Below, piece after piece: positions 25,227-34,289 of a DNA stretch of 64,000 bases; the stretch's first letter is position 1, and every line of letters starts with the position of its first letter. The stretch is taken from contig NZ_JADKYT010000002.1 in assembly GCF_015354445.1 (NCBI RefSeq), positions 558,001 to 622,000 of the forward strand. The letters run 5' to 3'. The notes under the pieces were generated by a model. That model was not told the origin of the DNA. It made no database searches and saw only the letters and a list, made by a program, of their open reading frames with translations. Origin of the DNA: Methylophilus sp. QUAN (GTDB lineage Bacteria > Pseudomonadota > Gammaproteobacteria > Burkholderiales > Methylophilaceae). The position numbers and the translations under genes were made by a program.

Positions 25227-25981
25227 CCATTTTAGGCGTAGGCTCCAGCGCAGGCACGCCTGCCGTGGGTTGTACATGTGCCACGTGTAGTTCAACAGAT
25301 GCCCGCAATAAACGCACGCGTTGCTCCAGCATGGTGACGCTAGATGATGGCCGCGTCATCCTGATTGATACTTCCCCGGATTTACGTCAGCAGGCCTTGC
25401 GGGAAAACATGCGCCGTGTCGATGCGGTGCTGTATACCCACACGCACGCGGACCATTTGCATGGCATTGACGATCTGCGAGCATTTTGCCAGATTAACCG
25501 TAGCCAGATTCAGCTATATAGCTACCCTGAGTCTATTGCACATATCCAGGAAAAGTTCGGCTACACCTTGCGCGATCCCATTCCGCAATATTGGGACTTA
25601 CCCGTTTTGGCCGCCCATGTGGTCGAGGCACCATTTGAAGCAGCCGGACAATGGGTGACACCTATCCCTGTCATGCATGGCAAAATTCGTATTTATGCCT
25701 ACCGTATTGGCAATCTGGTATACATGACAGACGTTTCTGAGATCCCGGAAAGCTCTTATGCCTTGTTGCAGGGCGTGGACGTATTGCTGATTGACTGTTT
25801 GCGCGAACAGCCGCATCCGACCCATATCAGCGTCGAGCAATCCCTGGCCTTGATTGCGCGTATCGGCGCCAAACGCAATGTCTTGATACACATGACACAC
25901 GAGCTGGAATACCAAGCGTTACAGGCAAGGATGCCCGCCAATGTGCAAGTCGGTTATGACGGCATGCGCATTGATTTTTAA
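25217..25981 (+). CDS. MBL-fold metallohydrolase, PhnP-like
   Basis: The 254-residue protein has the metallo-beta-lactamase motif HTHADHLHG, later ligands PVMHG, TDVSE and a C-terminal HMTHE. An early cysteine cluster GCTCATC, also seen in PhnP, could hold a structural zinc. PhnP-like enzymes split cyclic phosphodiesters such as 5-phosphoribosyl 1,2-cyclic phosphate. No phosphonate genes lie nearby, so the substrate here is open. It overlaps the TatD gene and ends the cluster. Confidence 0.9.
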   Translation: MQLTILGVGSSAGTPAVGCTCATCSSTDARNKRTRCSSMVTLDDGRVILIDTSPDLRQQALRENMRRVDAVLYTHTHADHLHGIDDLRAFCQINRSQIQLYSYPESIAHIQEKFGYTLRDPIPQYWDLPVLAAHVVEAPFEAAGQWVTPIPVMHGKIRIYAYRIGNLVYMTDVSEIPESSYALLQGVDVLLIDCLREQPHPTHISVEQSLALIARIGAKRNVLIHMTHELEYQALQARMPANVQVGYDGMRIDF

Positions 25982-26091
25982 TACGCGTTTGAATATGCAG
26001 ACTGCCCACAGTCAACCGATATCAGTGATAAAGCGTTATACTCACATAAAAAATAATTTGCTATTTTGATTTTGGATAACAGGAATTAAAC

Positions 26092-26460
26092 ATGAAGTTA
26101 TACGCAAGAATGTCCGCTGCGATGGTCGCCACCTCATTACTATTCGCAGCCACTGCCGCGTTTGCTGGCAAGACCTATGATGAAAACGAGTTTATCAGCG
26201 GTTTTAGCGGCAAGCCAAAAAAACTGGTCATCGAAAAGCTGGGCCAACCGTTTAAAAAGCAGCAGTCAGTCAAGCCAAGCAATGCCAATAACATGATAGG
26301 CAACATGGGCAAGCAGCAAGATAACTCCAAGCCGGTGCAGGTTGAAATGTGGTATTACAAAAACCTGGTGAGATACGATGACAAAAACACGTATAAAGAA
26401 ACTGAAGTGACTTTTGTGAATGACCGTGTGATGAATATCGGTTTTTTCAATAACCGTTAA
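26092..26460 (+). CDS. Small exported protein, possibly BamE/SmpA-like fold
   Basis: The 122-residue protein has a signal peptide with cleavage near residue 25 (TAAFA). The mature part starts with FISGFSGKPKKLVIEKLGQPF and ends with a strand-rich segment VEMWYYKNLVRYDD...TEVTFVNDRVMNIGFFNN. An alpha-alpha-beta-beta order with 'K..V...LG.P' and a 'W.Y' strand is typical of SmpA/OmlA-like folds, but there is no lipobox cysteine. A specific function is not recognised. It stands alone with its own promoter region and terminator. Confidence 0.75.
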   Translation: MKLYARMSAAMVATSLLFAATAAFAGKTYDENEFISGFSGKPKKLVIEKLGQPFKKQQSVKPSNANNMIGNMGKQQDNSKPVQVEMWYYKNLVRYDDKNTYKETEVTFVNDRVMNIGFFNNR

Positions 26461-26476
26461 TTGCGCCGTCATACTG

Positions 26477-26508
26477 AAAAAGCTGTGTAGTGATACACAG
26501 CTTTTTTT
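26477..26508 (+). terminator. Rho-independent terminator
   Basis: AAAAAGCTGTGTA and TACACAGCTTTTT form a 13-bp stem with a GTGA loop followed by more T, 17 bp after the stop of the small exported protein. Confidence 0.93.
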
Positions 26509-26744
26509 CTGTCTTCTTGCTGCTTGCCATCTCTGTGTATTTCCACAAAATCTGTGGATAACATGGTGGATTGCGTCTTGGTAAAGTCGGTAAGTACATG
26601 ATTCAATGAGCCTTTGCTCAGATGTGCGTTTTTTGAACTTCGAGCAAGGGCGCGGTTCCAAGTGGGTGTTTTGCTTGTTTTGTCAACTCAGCGCACATAT
26701 TTTTTTACTATTGCCGGGATGACTGGATTTTCTTCAGAGGTTAG

Positions 26745-27887
26745 ATGTTTGCTTTAGATAGTCATGCAGCCAGGTTAGCTACCCGGCTGTCATTTTTTGT
26801 CGGCGGGTTTGGCCTTTCTTGCTGGGCGCCTTTAATTCCCTTTGTGCGTGCGCAGTTACAGTTGGATGCTGGCGTATTAGGCAGCTTGTTGTTATGCCTG
26901 GGCTTAGGCTCGGTCTTGGCCATGGTGGTAACGGGGGCGATCAGCGCCCGCTATGGTTGTAGGTCCATCATTGCACTCAGTGGCTTTTCACTGGCGGTCA
27001 CGGTGCTGTTGTTGCCGCTTGCACAAAACACACTGCAACTTGCCGCGATTTTATTGTTATTTGGTGCTTCGCTGGGCTCGCTGGATGTTTCCATGAACCT
27101 GCATGCGGTTGAGGTTGAGAAAGCGTCTCAGCGTTCCCTCATGTCTGGTTTTCATGCCATGTTTAGTGTTGGTGGTTTTGCCGGGTCTGCCATCATGACC
27201 TTGATGCTGGCCATGCATATGAGCACTGCCAGCAGTGCGCTGATCGCTGCCATCTTGTTAGTCCTGTTGATGCTTGTGACCTGGCCACGCTTGGCACAGA
27301 CCACCCAGGGCGAGCATGGGCAGTTTTTCTCAGTGCCCAGAGGTATCGTGCTCGTCCTGGCTTTATTAACCGGTATTGCCTTTTTAGTCGAAGGCGCCAT
27401 GCTGGACTGGAGCGCCTTGCTGATCACTGAGTCAGGCCTGGTACCTACAGCGCAGGGCGGCCTGCCTTATATTGTGTTTTCTATTGCCATGTTGAGTGGC
27501 CGCTTTTGGGGGGGTGCACTCAGTCAGCGCCTGGGTGACCGTATATTGCTATTGTGGGGCGGTGCCATTGCTGTGTTCGGGATGGTGGTCGCCGTGTTTG
27601 CCCATACGCTGCCCATGGCATTGGGTGGTTTTGTGCTGATAGGCGCAGGCGCCGCCAACACGGCGCCTATCTTATTCAGGCTTGCCGGTGCACAAACCGA
27701 AATGCCAACCGGCCTGGCGGTCGCTGCCATTTCCACTGTCGGCTATTCAGGCGTGTTGCTCGGGCCTGCCCTCATCGGCTTTGTGGCGCAACAGCTTGGC
27801 TTGCCGAATGCATTTATCATGCTGGCCGTGTTGCTGTCACTGGTACCATTATGTGCCTGCCTGATTACCAGCAAAAAGCCAGGTTAA
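26745..27887 (+). CDS. MFS transporter, YbjJ-like
   Basis: The 380-residue inner-membrane protein has twelve predicted helices. The start (ATRLSFFVGGFGLSCWAPLIP) and the loop GAISARYGCRSIIALSG, a variant of the MFS motif G-x3-D-R-x-G-R, fit the YbjJ/FucP-like branch of sugar or drug transporters. The phrase SLDVSMNLHAVEVE is typical of this group. No enzyme genes surround it, so the substrate is unknown. It converges on the RND permease gene with only 8 bp between stops. Confidence 0.85.
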   Translation: MFALDSHAARLATRLSFFVGGFGLSCWAPLIPFVRAQLQLDAGVLGSLLLCLGLGSVLAMVVTGAISARYGCRSIIALSGFSLAVTVLLLPLAQNTLQLAAILLLFGASLGSLDVSMNLHAVEVEKASQRSLMSGFHAMFSVGGFAGSAIMTLMLAMHMSTASSALIAAILLVLLMLVTWPRLAQTTQGEHGQFFSVPRGIVLVLALLTGIAFLVEGAMLDWSALLITESGLVPTAQGGLPYIVFSIAMLSGRFWGGALSQRLGDRILLLWGGAIAVFGMVVAVFAHTLPMALGGFVLIGAGAANTAPILFRLAGAQTEMPTGLAVAAISTVGYSGVLLGPALIGFVAQQLGLPNAFIMLAVLLSLVPLCACLITSKKPG

Positions 27888-27895
27888 TCACACGG

Positions 27896-30800
27896 TTAAG
27901 CCTGCTGCGTATGCTCGCCTGAGTGAAATATCAGGATCAGTGCAGGCAGTAACACCAGGTTGACGACCATGGCCGCCAGCAAACCACAAAAAACCACCAC
28001 CGCCAGAGGGTGCTCAATTTCATAGCCAGACACCGGGCCTTTGAGAATAATCGGCAATAAGGCCATGGTGGTTGCCAGCGTGGTCATGCTGATGGCGCGG
28101 AAACGGTCTGATACGGCGTTGAGCAATACCTGAGGCGCCGATATGCCAGCTATCAGTCTGAGCTGCTGGTAGCGGGAGATCAGCAAAATACCGTTGCGTG
28201 CTGCAATGCCCATGACGGCGATTAAGCCTATCATGGCGCCTAAGGACATGACGCCACCAATCAACCAAATACCGACCAGCCCACCTGCGACGGCAATAGG
28301 TAGCACGGCGAACAGGATGGCCGTCAGGCGTAGCGAGTTGAGGCTCATCAGGATCAGTAAAAACACCACCAGTAATGCGAGCAGGGCGTAGATCACCAGG
28401 GTCAGGCTGGCCGTTTTCTGCTCGGTGTATTCGCCCATAAACTTGACATAATAACCGTCAGGCAGCGCTAGTTGCTTGACGCGCATTTCTACCAATTGCG
28501 CAACAATGCCGATATCCTTGCCAGCCACATTGGCGGCGATATCAATCTTTCTTGAGGCACCTTCGCGCTTGATTTCGTTTGGCGTCGGCTGTACATAGAC
28601 ATCGGCAACATCTGCTAACGCCATCACCGCACCACTAGCGCTTTGAATGACCATCTGCCGCAGTGCCTGTACGCTATCCTGTGCCGGCGTCTGGCTGATC
28701 AAGCGGACATTAAAGCGGGTCTGGCCGACATACACTTCGCCTTGCAATTGGCCTTGTGTCATCAAGGCCAGCGCCTGTTTGATGTCTGTTTCGGTGAGGC
28801 CATAATGGTCGGCAGCAGCGGCTTTCAAGCGGACATGAATGTGTGGAATCAAAACCTGCGATTCGACTTTGAGATCAACGAGTCCGTCAATATCGGCAAT
28901 TGATAACCGGATGCGTTCGGCTTGTTCGCGTAGATGATCCAGGTCATTGCCGAACAGGCGGATGACGATACTGGCACTATTGCCAGACATGACTTCTTTG
29001 GTGCGTTCTTTCAAATAGGTTTGCACATCGGTAAAAATACCTGCGTAGCCAGCAATGGCCTGGTTGATTTTCTGCATGGTCGCGGCATAGTCCACGGTGG
29101 GCGAGATGCTCACCCATAGTTCACCAAAATTAGGGCCAACGACTTCATCAGCCACTTCGGCGCGGCCAATATGCGAACCCAGGTTGCGTACGCCATCTAT
29201 CTGCATCAATGCATGGCTGGCACGCAGGGTCATCGCCTTCATCTGTGCTATAGAAGTGCCTGGGCGCTCAACAAAGTGCATGAGAAAGTCAGTTTCCTTA
29301 AACGCAGGCAAAAATTCAGTCCCCAAAAAGGGCAGGGTAGCCAACATGCCACACAAAAACAGGCAGGCGCTGGCGATGATGGTTCTGGGACTTTCCAGGC
29401 GGCGTTGCAGCCATTGTTGCAGGCGTGCTGGCATCGCGGGGGTGTGCTCAGATGGTTGGCTGCCATGATTGAGAAAACAATAAGCCAGTACCGGCGTCAC
29501 AATCAGTGCGACCAGTAAAGAGGCTGAAATTGCCAGCAAATAGCCATAAGCCAGTGGTTTGAAGAAAGCACCTGCGATTCCTTGCAGGAAAAAAACCGGG
29601 ATAAATACCGACATGACAATCAGCGTGGCATAAATGACCGAACCACGGACTTCATAGGAAGCTTGTGCAATGACCTTGATCAGCGATTTGGGTTGTGCCA
29701 GTTGCCGATTCAGCATGATGGCGCGCAAAATATTTTCCAGGTCGATAATGGAGTCATCAACGACCTCGCCCAAGGCAATCACCAGCCCAGCCAGCACCAT
29801 GGTGTTGATGCTGACCTGTAGCCAGGTCAACAGCAGGATGGCAGTGACCAGCGACAGGGGAATCGCCACCAGGCTGATGATGGCTGCGCGTGGATGACGC
29901 AGGAATAAAAACAGGATGATTGCCACCAGGCCAATGCCTAATACCAGTGCCTGTTTCAGGTGATGCAGTGCCTGCTCAATAAATGTCGCTGGCCTGAAAA
30001 TAGACGCATCTACGTGAATGCCATGCAAGGCAGGTTTTAGTTCGGCCAGCGCACGGTCTATGTGTTGGGTGACACTCAGTGTATTGGCGTCAGGATGTTT
30101 TTCTACAATCAGCAACAGGCCGTCACCCTGGTTAATCACGGCATCGCCAATCGGCAAAGCGTGACCCCAGGCCACGTCCGCCACCTGTTCCAGTTTAACC
30201 GGGATCCCAGCATTGGACCAGCCTACTGTCATGTGCAGATAGGCTTCTTTGTCCAGTGTGGGCCTGTCATAAGCGACGGCCAGCCGTTGCTGAGCAGTAT
30301 CCAGATAGCCGCCGCTGTCAGGGCGAATCGCCGATATCAGGCGCTGGCTGACCTGGTTAGCAGTCAATTGGTGCTGTGCCAGCTTGACGGGGTCAAAGCG
30401 GACTTGCAACTCCTGGTCGCGCAACCCCCAAATGGCCACATTAGCAACGCCAGGGATAGCCATCAGGCGTGGGCGTATGGTCCACAGTGCTTGGGTACTG
30501 AGTTCGGCGACAGAATGCTGTTTGCTGCTTAAGCCTATTTTCAGTACGCGGGACATGGATGATAACGGCGGCAACATGACCGGAGGCTTGGCGCTGGCAG
30601 GCAATCGTTGCCCGGCCAGTAACAGTCTTTCCTGTACCGATTGACGGGCCTCGGCCAGCGGGGTGCCTTGTTCAAACAGCATCAGGACAGAGGATAAGCC
30701 GAGTACCGATTTTGAGCGCAAGGTTTTCATATGCGGAATGCCGTTCATGGCATGCTCAAGCGGGATAGAGACCAGTTGTTCGGTTTCTACACTGGAAAGG

Positions 30801-30964
30801 CCCGGGGCTTCGGTCTGGATTTCGACCTTGACTGGCGCAAACTCCGGAAATACATCCATCGGCGTCTCGGGGATGGTTTTATAGCCTGCCAGCATGAGCA
30901 GGGTTGCCAGTACCATCACCAGGTAGCGGGCCCTGATGGCGCGCATGGTCATTCTTTTCAACAT
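27896..30964 (-). CDS. RND efflux permease of the heavy-metal (CzcA/CusA-like) group
   Basis: The 1022-residue inner-membrane proton-driven pump has twelve helices and two large periplasmic loops (about 35-330 and 560-860). The N-terminus (PMDVFPEFAPVKVEIQTEAPGLS) is typical of the CzcA/CusA group. Helix 4 carries ALGEVVDDSIIDLEN, where CzcA has DFG...DGAV and CusA has AIGAMVDAAI; the extra acidic residues mark a separate subgroup whose substrate is not known. AGGA precedes the ATG. It is the last gene of an operon with the adaptor and TolC-like genes, divergent from the two-component system. Confidence 0.9.
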   Translation of the reverse strand: MLKRMTMRAIRARYLVMVLATLLMLAGYKTIPETPMDVFPEFAPVKVEIQTEAPGLSSVETEQLVSIPLEHAMNGIPHMKTLRSKSVLGLSSVLMLFEQGTPLAEARQSVQERLLLAGQRLPASAKPPVMLPPLSSMSRVLKIGLSSKQHSVAELSTQALWTIRPRLMAIPGVANVAIWGLRDQELQVRFDPVKLAQHQLTANQVSQRLISAIRPDSGGYLDTAQQRLAVAYDRPTLDKEAYLHMTVGWSNAGIPVKLEQVADVAWGHALPIGDAVINQGDGLLLIVEKHPDANTLSVTQHIDRALAELKPALHGIHVDASIFRPATFIEQALHHLKQALVLGIGLVAIILFLFLRHPRAAIISLVAIPLSLVTAILLLTWLQVSINTMVLAGLVIALGEVVDDSIIDLENILRAIMLNRQLAQPKSLIKVIAQASYEVRGSVIYATLIVMSVFIPVFFLQGIAGAFFKPLAYGYLLAISASLLVALIVTPVLAYCFLNHGSQPSEHTPAMPARLQQWLQRRLESPRTIIASACLFLCGMLATLPFLGTEFLPAFKETDFLMHFVERPGTSIAQMKAMTLRASHALMQIDGVRNLGSHIGRAEVADEVVGPNFGELWVSISPTVDYAATMQKINQAIAGYAGIFTDVQTYLKERTKEVMSGNSASIVIRLFGNDLDHLREQAERIRLSIADIDGLVDLKVESQVLIPHIHVRLKAAAADHYGLTETDIKQALALMTQGQLQGEVYVGQTRFNVRLISQTPAQDSVQALRQMVIQSASGAVMALADVADVYVQPTPNEIKREGASRKIDIAANVAGKDIGIVAQLVEMRVKQLALPDGYYVKFMGEYTEQKTASLTLVIYALLALLVVFLLILMSLNSLRLTAILFAVLPIAVAGGLVGIWLIGGVMSLGAMIGLIAVMGIAARNGILLISRYQQLRLIAGISAPQVLLNAVSDRFRAISMTTLATTMALLPIILKGPVSGYEIEHPLAVVVFCGLLAAMVVNLVLLPALILIFHSGEHTQQA

Positions 30965-30981
30965 ATTAAATCCTGTTGTAT

Positions 30982-32166
30982 TTAGTGGGTGTAGCCGGTT
31001 TCAACGGCAAACAGTTCCTGGGCGCCCTGGGTGACAACCTGCTTGCCGACCAGGCGTTGGTCAGAGAGGACGCATGCTTGCGCATTGGCGCGGGCGATAA
31101 ATACCTGCTGGCGGCTAAAATGGGTGTCATCCAACTGCGAATACAACCAGGTATTGCCATAGATATCGACAACCGTGGCAGCGCAGGGCACGCTGGCTCG
31201 CGCTTGCTCCCCAGCGCGTTGTGGAATCTGGATGGTGAGCCGCTGCAAAGGAACGATGTCACCCTTGGCCTGCAAGGTATAAACCAGTTTGCGCGTGCCT
31301 GTCAGGGCATCGCCTTCCTGTGGGGCTGCAACGGGTTTCAGGGCGTAATCCGCCGAGATGCCTGGTACACCCGCCAGCCAGGCTTCGGCACCGAGATTGA
31401 GTTGGCCGACTTGTGCATGAGGTACATAGGCAGTGACCCACAAACGGCCCTGTTGCGCAATATCGACCAGCTTGGCACCAGCCACCATGAGCTGGCCCGG
31501 ACTAAAGTAAAGGTTGCTGATCACACCATCGTTGGCGGCTTTAATGGTGTAGTTGCCTGCAGAGCCTTGTTCTACCGCTTGTTTTAACAAATCACGTTTT
31601 TGCATGGCGGTACGTGCATTGGTTTCTGCAATCGCTACATTCGCTTGTGCGTCATCCACGGCCCGTTGGCTGCCGACACGCTGTAGCCATAATTGTTTGG
31701 CACGGTTGAGCGTCAGCATATGCGCAGAAAGTTGTTTTTCTGCCGCCTGTAATTGTCCTTCTGCATCGGCCATGCTGGTAATCAGGCTTAACCTGGCTTC
31801 GGGCGTGACAACTGGCTGTATCGTAAACAGCGTTTGCCCGGCTTTGATCTGGCTGCCAACCTGCAATGGTTTGCCTGCGTTGAACACGACATAGCCACTC
31901 ATGGGCATGCTGTAAGCAGCCAGGGCTTCTGGTGCCAGGCTGGTTTGTGCCGGAAAGCTGAGCGTGCTGGACTGGCGGGCAAGCGTGATGCGGCTGGTGG
32001 TCAGCCCCAGTTTTTTAATCGCTTCGGCGGGCAGGCTGACCTGGTTCAACTGGTTTTCAGAGATGCTCTTCTCCGCGGTGTTGGCCAAGCCAGATGCGAA
32101 TAGCGCAGTCACTAATAACAAGGCACGTGCCTGGTGTCGGTTAAACAAGTGGTGGGTAATGTGCAT
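30982..32166 (-). CDS. RND periplasmic adaptor subunit (CzcB-like)
   Basis: The 394-residue membrane-fusion protein has a signal sequence (about 12-30), a barrel-sandwich half (SGYVVFNAGKPLQVGSQIKAGQTLF), an alpha-helical hairpin (about 130-195) and the matching half (YTIKAANDGVISNLYFSPGQLM), followed by beta-barrel and membrane-proximal domains. It links the inner-membrane pump to the TolC-like outer-membrane channel. There is no His-rich metal-binding domain at either end. It lies 17 bp upstream of the pump gene. Confidence 0.9.
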   Translation of the reverse strand: MHITHHLFNRHQARALLLVTALFASGLANTAEKSISENQLNQVSLPAEAIKKLGLTTSRITLARQSSTLSFPAQTSLAPEALAAYSMPMSGYVVFNAGKPLQVGSQIKAGQTLFTIQPVVTPEARLSLITSMADAEGQLQAAEKQLSAHMLTLNRAKQLWLQRVGSQRAVDDAQANVAIAETNARTAMQKRDLLKQAVEQGSAGNYTIKAANDGVISNLYFSPGQLMVAGAKLVDIAQQGRLWVTAYVPHAQVGQLNLGAEAWLAGVPGISADYALKPVAAPQEGDALTGTRKLVYTLQAKGDIVPLQRLTIQIPQRAGEQARASVPCAATVVDIYGNTWLYSQLDDTHFSRQQVFIARANAQACVLSDQRLVGKQVVTQGAQELFAVETGYTH

Positions 32167-32189
32167 GAGGAATCACTTTCTATAGGGAA

Positions 32190-33497
32190 TCAGGGACGTG
32201 GCTGGGCATGACTGGTGCTGCGCATCAAGTCTGACCAGCTACTGACCAGGTCGGCTTTTAACTGCGCTTCACGCAGTTGCAGGCTGAGGTAGCGTTTGCT
32301 GCTTTCCAGGACGGTTAAGTAGGCAATATCGCCATCGTGATAGGCGCGTTCTGCATACTCTATGGTTTGCTGAGCGTTTGGTTGCAGTTGGCTGTGCAAT
32401 TGCTGCCACTCTTGGCAATCGCGCTGGTATTTAAGGTGTGCCGTATTGATTTCCAGCGATGCTTTCATTTTGATGGCCTCCGCGTCATGCTGGGCTTTTT
32501 CAAACTCGGCATCCGCGCGCTGGCGTTGGCCCTGGTTTTGGTTAAACACTGGCAAGGTGGTCCTGATGGCGGGCGCCAGCACATGGCCATTGGTTTGACC
32601 ACTGGTGGCATCTGCCACGACTGCCGTGCCCAACCAGTTGTATGCGTTAAGTTGTTGTTTGGCTTTGGCGGCCGCCATATTGGCTTTAGCTGCGAGGATA
32701 TCCGGTCGGCTGCTGAGTGCTGTCGCTTTTAGTTGTGCAATGTCGACTGCGCTGCAGGCCGGAAGTAGTTGTGTGCTGAGGGAGAGTGTTTTTTCGCCCT
32801 CCATCCAGCCCAGCATATGCATTAACTGGGTGTGGGCCAGTTGCACATCGATGTCGGCCGCCTGTAAGTCCCTGGCAGCAAGCAGCGCCTCATTCTGTGA
32901 TAACAAGGTTTCTTGCGCACTAATATCACCCAACTGTTCGCGGGTATGGGTCAGCTCGGCAATCGTCTGGTTAAGCTGCAAGGCCTGTTTCAGGCGGTCA
33001 CGCTTCTCATTGGCAATCACGGCTTGTGCGTAGGCCAGGCGGGTATCGCGAATCAGGGTGAAGCCAGATTGCATCAACTGATACTGGGTCGACTGTGCCT
33101 GTGCTTGCATTTGCTTGACGCGGATCGGTCGTAGAAAAATGGCTTCAATTGGAAAGTCGATGGCATAGCGGTAAGGTTTGTTGGCCGCACTAAACGCATA
33201 AAATAAAGACGGATTGGCAATTTGATTAGCCTGTTGCACATCTGCGTTGGCCATATCAAGCTCACTTAGCTGTGACTTGAATGCAGGATTTTGCTTCAGT
33301 GCCAGCAACACCGCTTCATATTCAGATAAGGTCGTTGTATTGCTTGCCTGGTCTTGGCCGCGATTGGCTTGCAGCGTTGAGTCTGCGGCAACAATATTGT
33401 CGACGAGTTGTGCTGGCCGCAGCGTTTGTGGTGTTTGGCAGGCAGCCAGCAGCAATGCGATACTCATGCATCCTGCTTGCTTGAAATGATTGGGCAT
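32190..33497 (-). CDS. TolC-family outer membrane efflux lipoprotein
   Basis: The 435-residue protein has a lipoprotein signal (SIALLLAAC, acylated Cys near 20) and two repeats of long amphipathic helices rich in Ala, Gln and Leu, as in TolC/CzcC proteins. Examples are YEAVLLALKQNPAFKSQLSELD and AERAYHDGDIAYLTVLESSKR. It would form the outer-membrane exit duct of the tripartite pump. AGGGA lies 8 nt before the ATG. It is the promoter-proximal gene of the operon, just behind the CTTAAG boxes. Confidence 0.9.
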   Translation of the reverse strand: MPNHFKQAGCMSIALLLAACQTPQTLRPAQLVDNIVAADSTLQANRGQDQASNTTTLSEYEAVLLALKQNPAFKSQLSELDMANADVQQANQIANPSLFYAFSAANKPYRYAIDFPIEAIFLRPIRVKQMQAQAQSTQYQLMQSGFTLIRDTRLAYAQAVIANEKRDRLKQALQLNQTIAELTHTREQLGDISAQETLLSQNEALLAARDLQAADIDVQLAHTQLMHMLGWMEGEKTLSLSTQLLPACSAVDIAQLKATALSSRPDILAAKANMAAAKAKQQLNAYNWLGTAVVADATSGQTNGHVLAPAIRTTLPVFNQNQGQRQRADAEFEKAQHDAEAIKMKASLEINTAHLKYQRDCQEWQQLHSQLQPNAQQTIEYAERAYHDGDIAYLTVLESSKRYLSLQLREAQLKADLVSSWSDLMRSTSHAQPRP

Positions 33498-33545
33498 GGA
33501 TAAATCCCTGTGAATGATGACAGGGTTGCATCATGCTCGTGTTTT

Positions 33546-33585
33546 CTTAAGGCAAACTTAAGCCGTTTTTTAAGAATACCTTAAG
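33546..33585. promoter_or_regulatory. Two PmrA-type boxes shared by the efflux operon and the two-component genes
   Basis: Four direct half-sites: CTTAAG (33546-33551), CTTAAG (33557-33562), TTTAAG (33569-33574) and CTTAAG (33580-33585). Each pair has exactly 5 nt between half-sites, which is the PmrA/QseB-class box (C/T)TTAA(G/T)-N5-(C/T)TTAA(G/T). They lie between the divergent tolC-like gene and the response regulator gene and are probably bound by that regulator. Confidence 0.75.
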
Positions 33586-33629
33586 CTAGTATGGTTAGAA
33601 TGACAGCATTCAAGTAAAAGGATAAGCCG

Positions 33630-34289
33630 TTGAAGTTATTGCTGGTAGAAGACGACCGCATGATTGCTGAAAGCCTGCAACAGGCCATGCGCGCGCATGC
33701 GATTTACTGGGCGCCAGATGCTTTGCAGGCAGAGGCGGCGCTGGCTGGTGAAACATTTGATGCCATGTTGCTTGACCTTGGCCTGCCTGGAAAGTCAGGC
33801 ATGGCGTTGTTATCTGCGTTAAGAAAGGCAGGCAATGTGCTGCCTGTCATCATTATTACTGCAAGGGATGCTATTGAACACCGTATTCAAGGCCTGGATG
33901 CAGGCGCTGATGATTATGTATTAAAGCCTTTTTCTGTAGAGGAAATTGAAGCCCGGCTGCGCGCTATTTTCAGGCGCAAAGAAGAGCGCCATTCCAACCA
34001 GATACGGGTCAATGACGTGGTGCTGGATATCGCCAGTTATACTTTAAGCATGGGTGATATTAGCCAGCGACTGTCCAGTAAGACGTTTGCCATCATGCAT
34101 ACGCTGATGTCGCAGCCCGGCATGATTTTTTCAAAAACACAATTGGAAGAGCGGCTGTATGGCTGGGGTGGCGAAGTCGATAGTAATGCGGTGGAAGTGC
34201 ATGTCCATACCATACGCAAAAAATTTGGCGCAGAGATTATTCAAACTGTCCGTGGCATAGGCTACGCATTTCCTGGCCCAAAATCATGA
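33630..34289 (+). CDS. OmpR/PmrA-family response regulator
   Basis: The 219-residue regulator has a receiver domain with VEDD near residue 8, the phospho-acceptor aspartate in MLLDLGLPGKSG (about 50) and lysine in VLKPFS (about 100). A winged-helix domain ends the chain (VDSNAVEVHVHTIRKKFG, TVRGIGYAF). It starts with TTG at 33630, behind AAAGGA. It is followed by its kinase with a 4-bp overlap. CTTAAG-N5-CTTAAG boxes in front of it match the PmrA/QseB branch. It probably controls the divergent efflux operon and itself. Confidence 0.93.
   Translation: MKLLLVEDDRMIAESLQQAMRAHAIYWAPDALQAEAALAGETFDAMLLDLGLPGKSGMALLSALRKAGNVLPVIIITARDAIEHRIQGLDAGADDYVLKPFSVEEIEARLRAIFRRKEERHSNQIRVNDVVLDIASYTLSMGDISQRLSSKTFAIMHTLMSQPGMIFSKTQLEERLYGWGGEVDSNAVEVHVHTIRKKFGAEIIQTVRGIGYAFPGPKS

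Noticed and set aside
26553-26561. Perfect DnaA box (reverse complement of TTATCCACA) between 26.4 and 26.7 kb
   Set aside because: It is a single box without further boxes, an AT-rich unwinding region, or dnaA/dnaN/gidA genes nearby, so it is not an origin.
30062-30532. 156-codon plus-strand frame opposite the RND pump gene
   Set aside because: It is antisense to conserved pump sequence and has no domain or promoter support.
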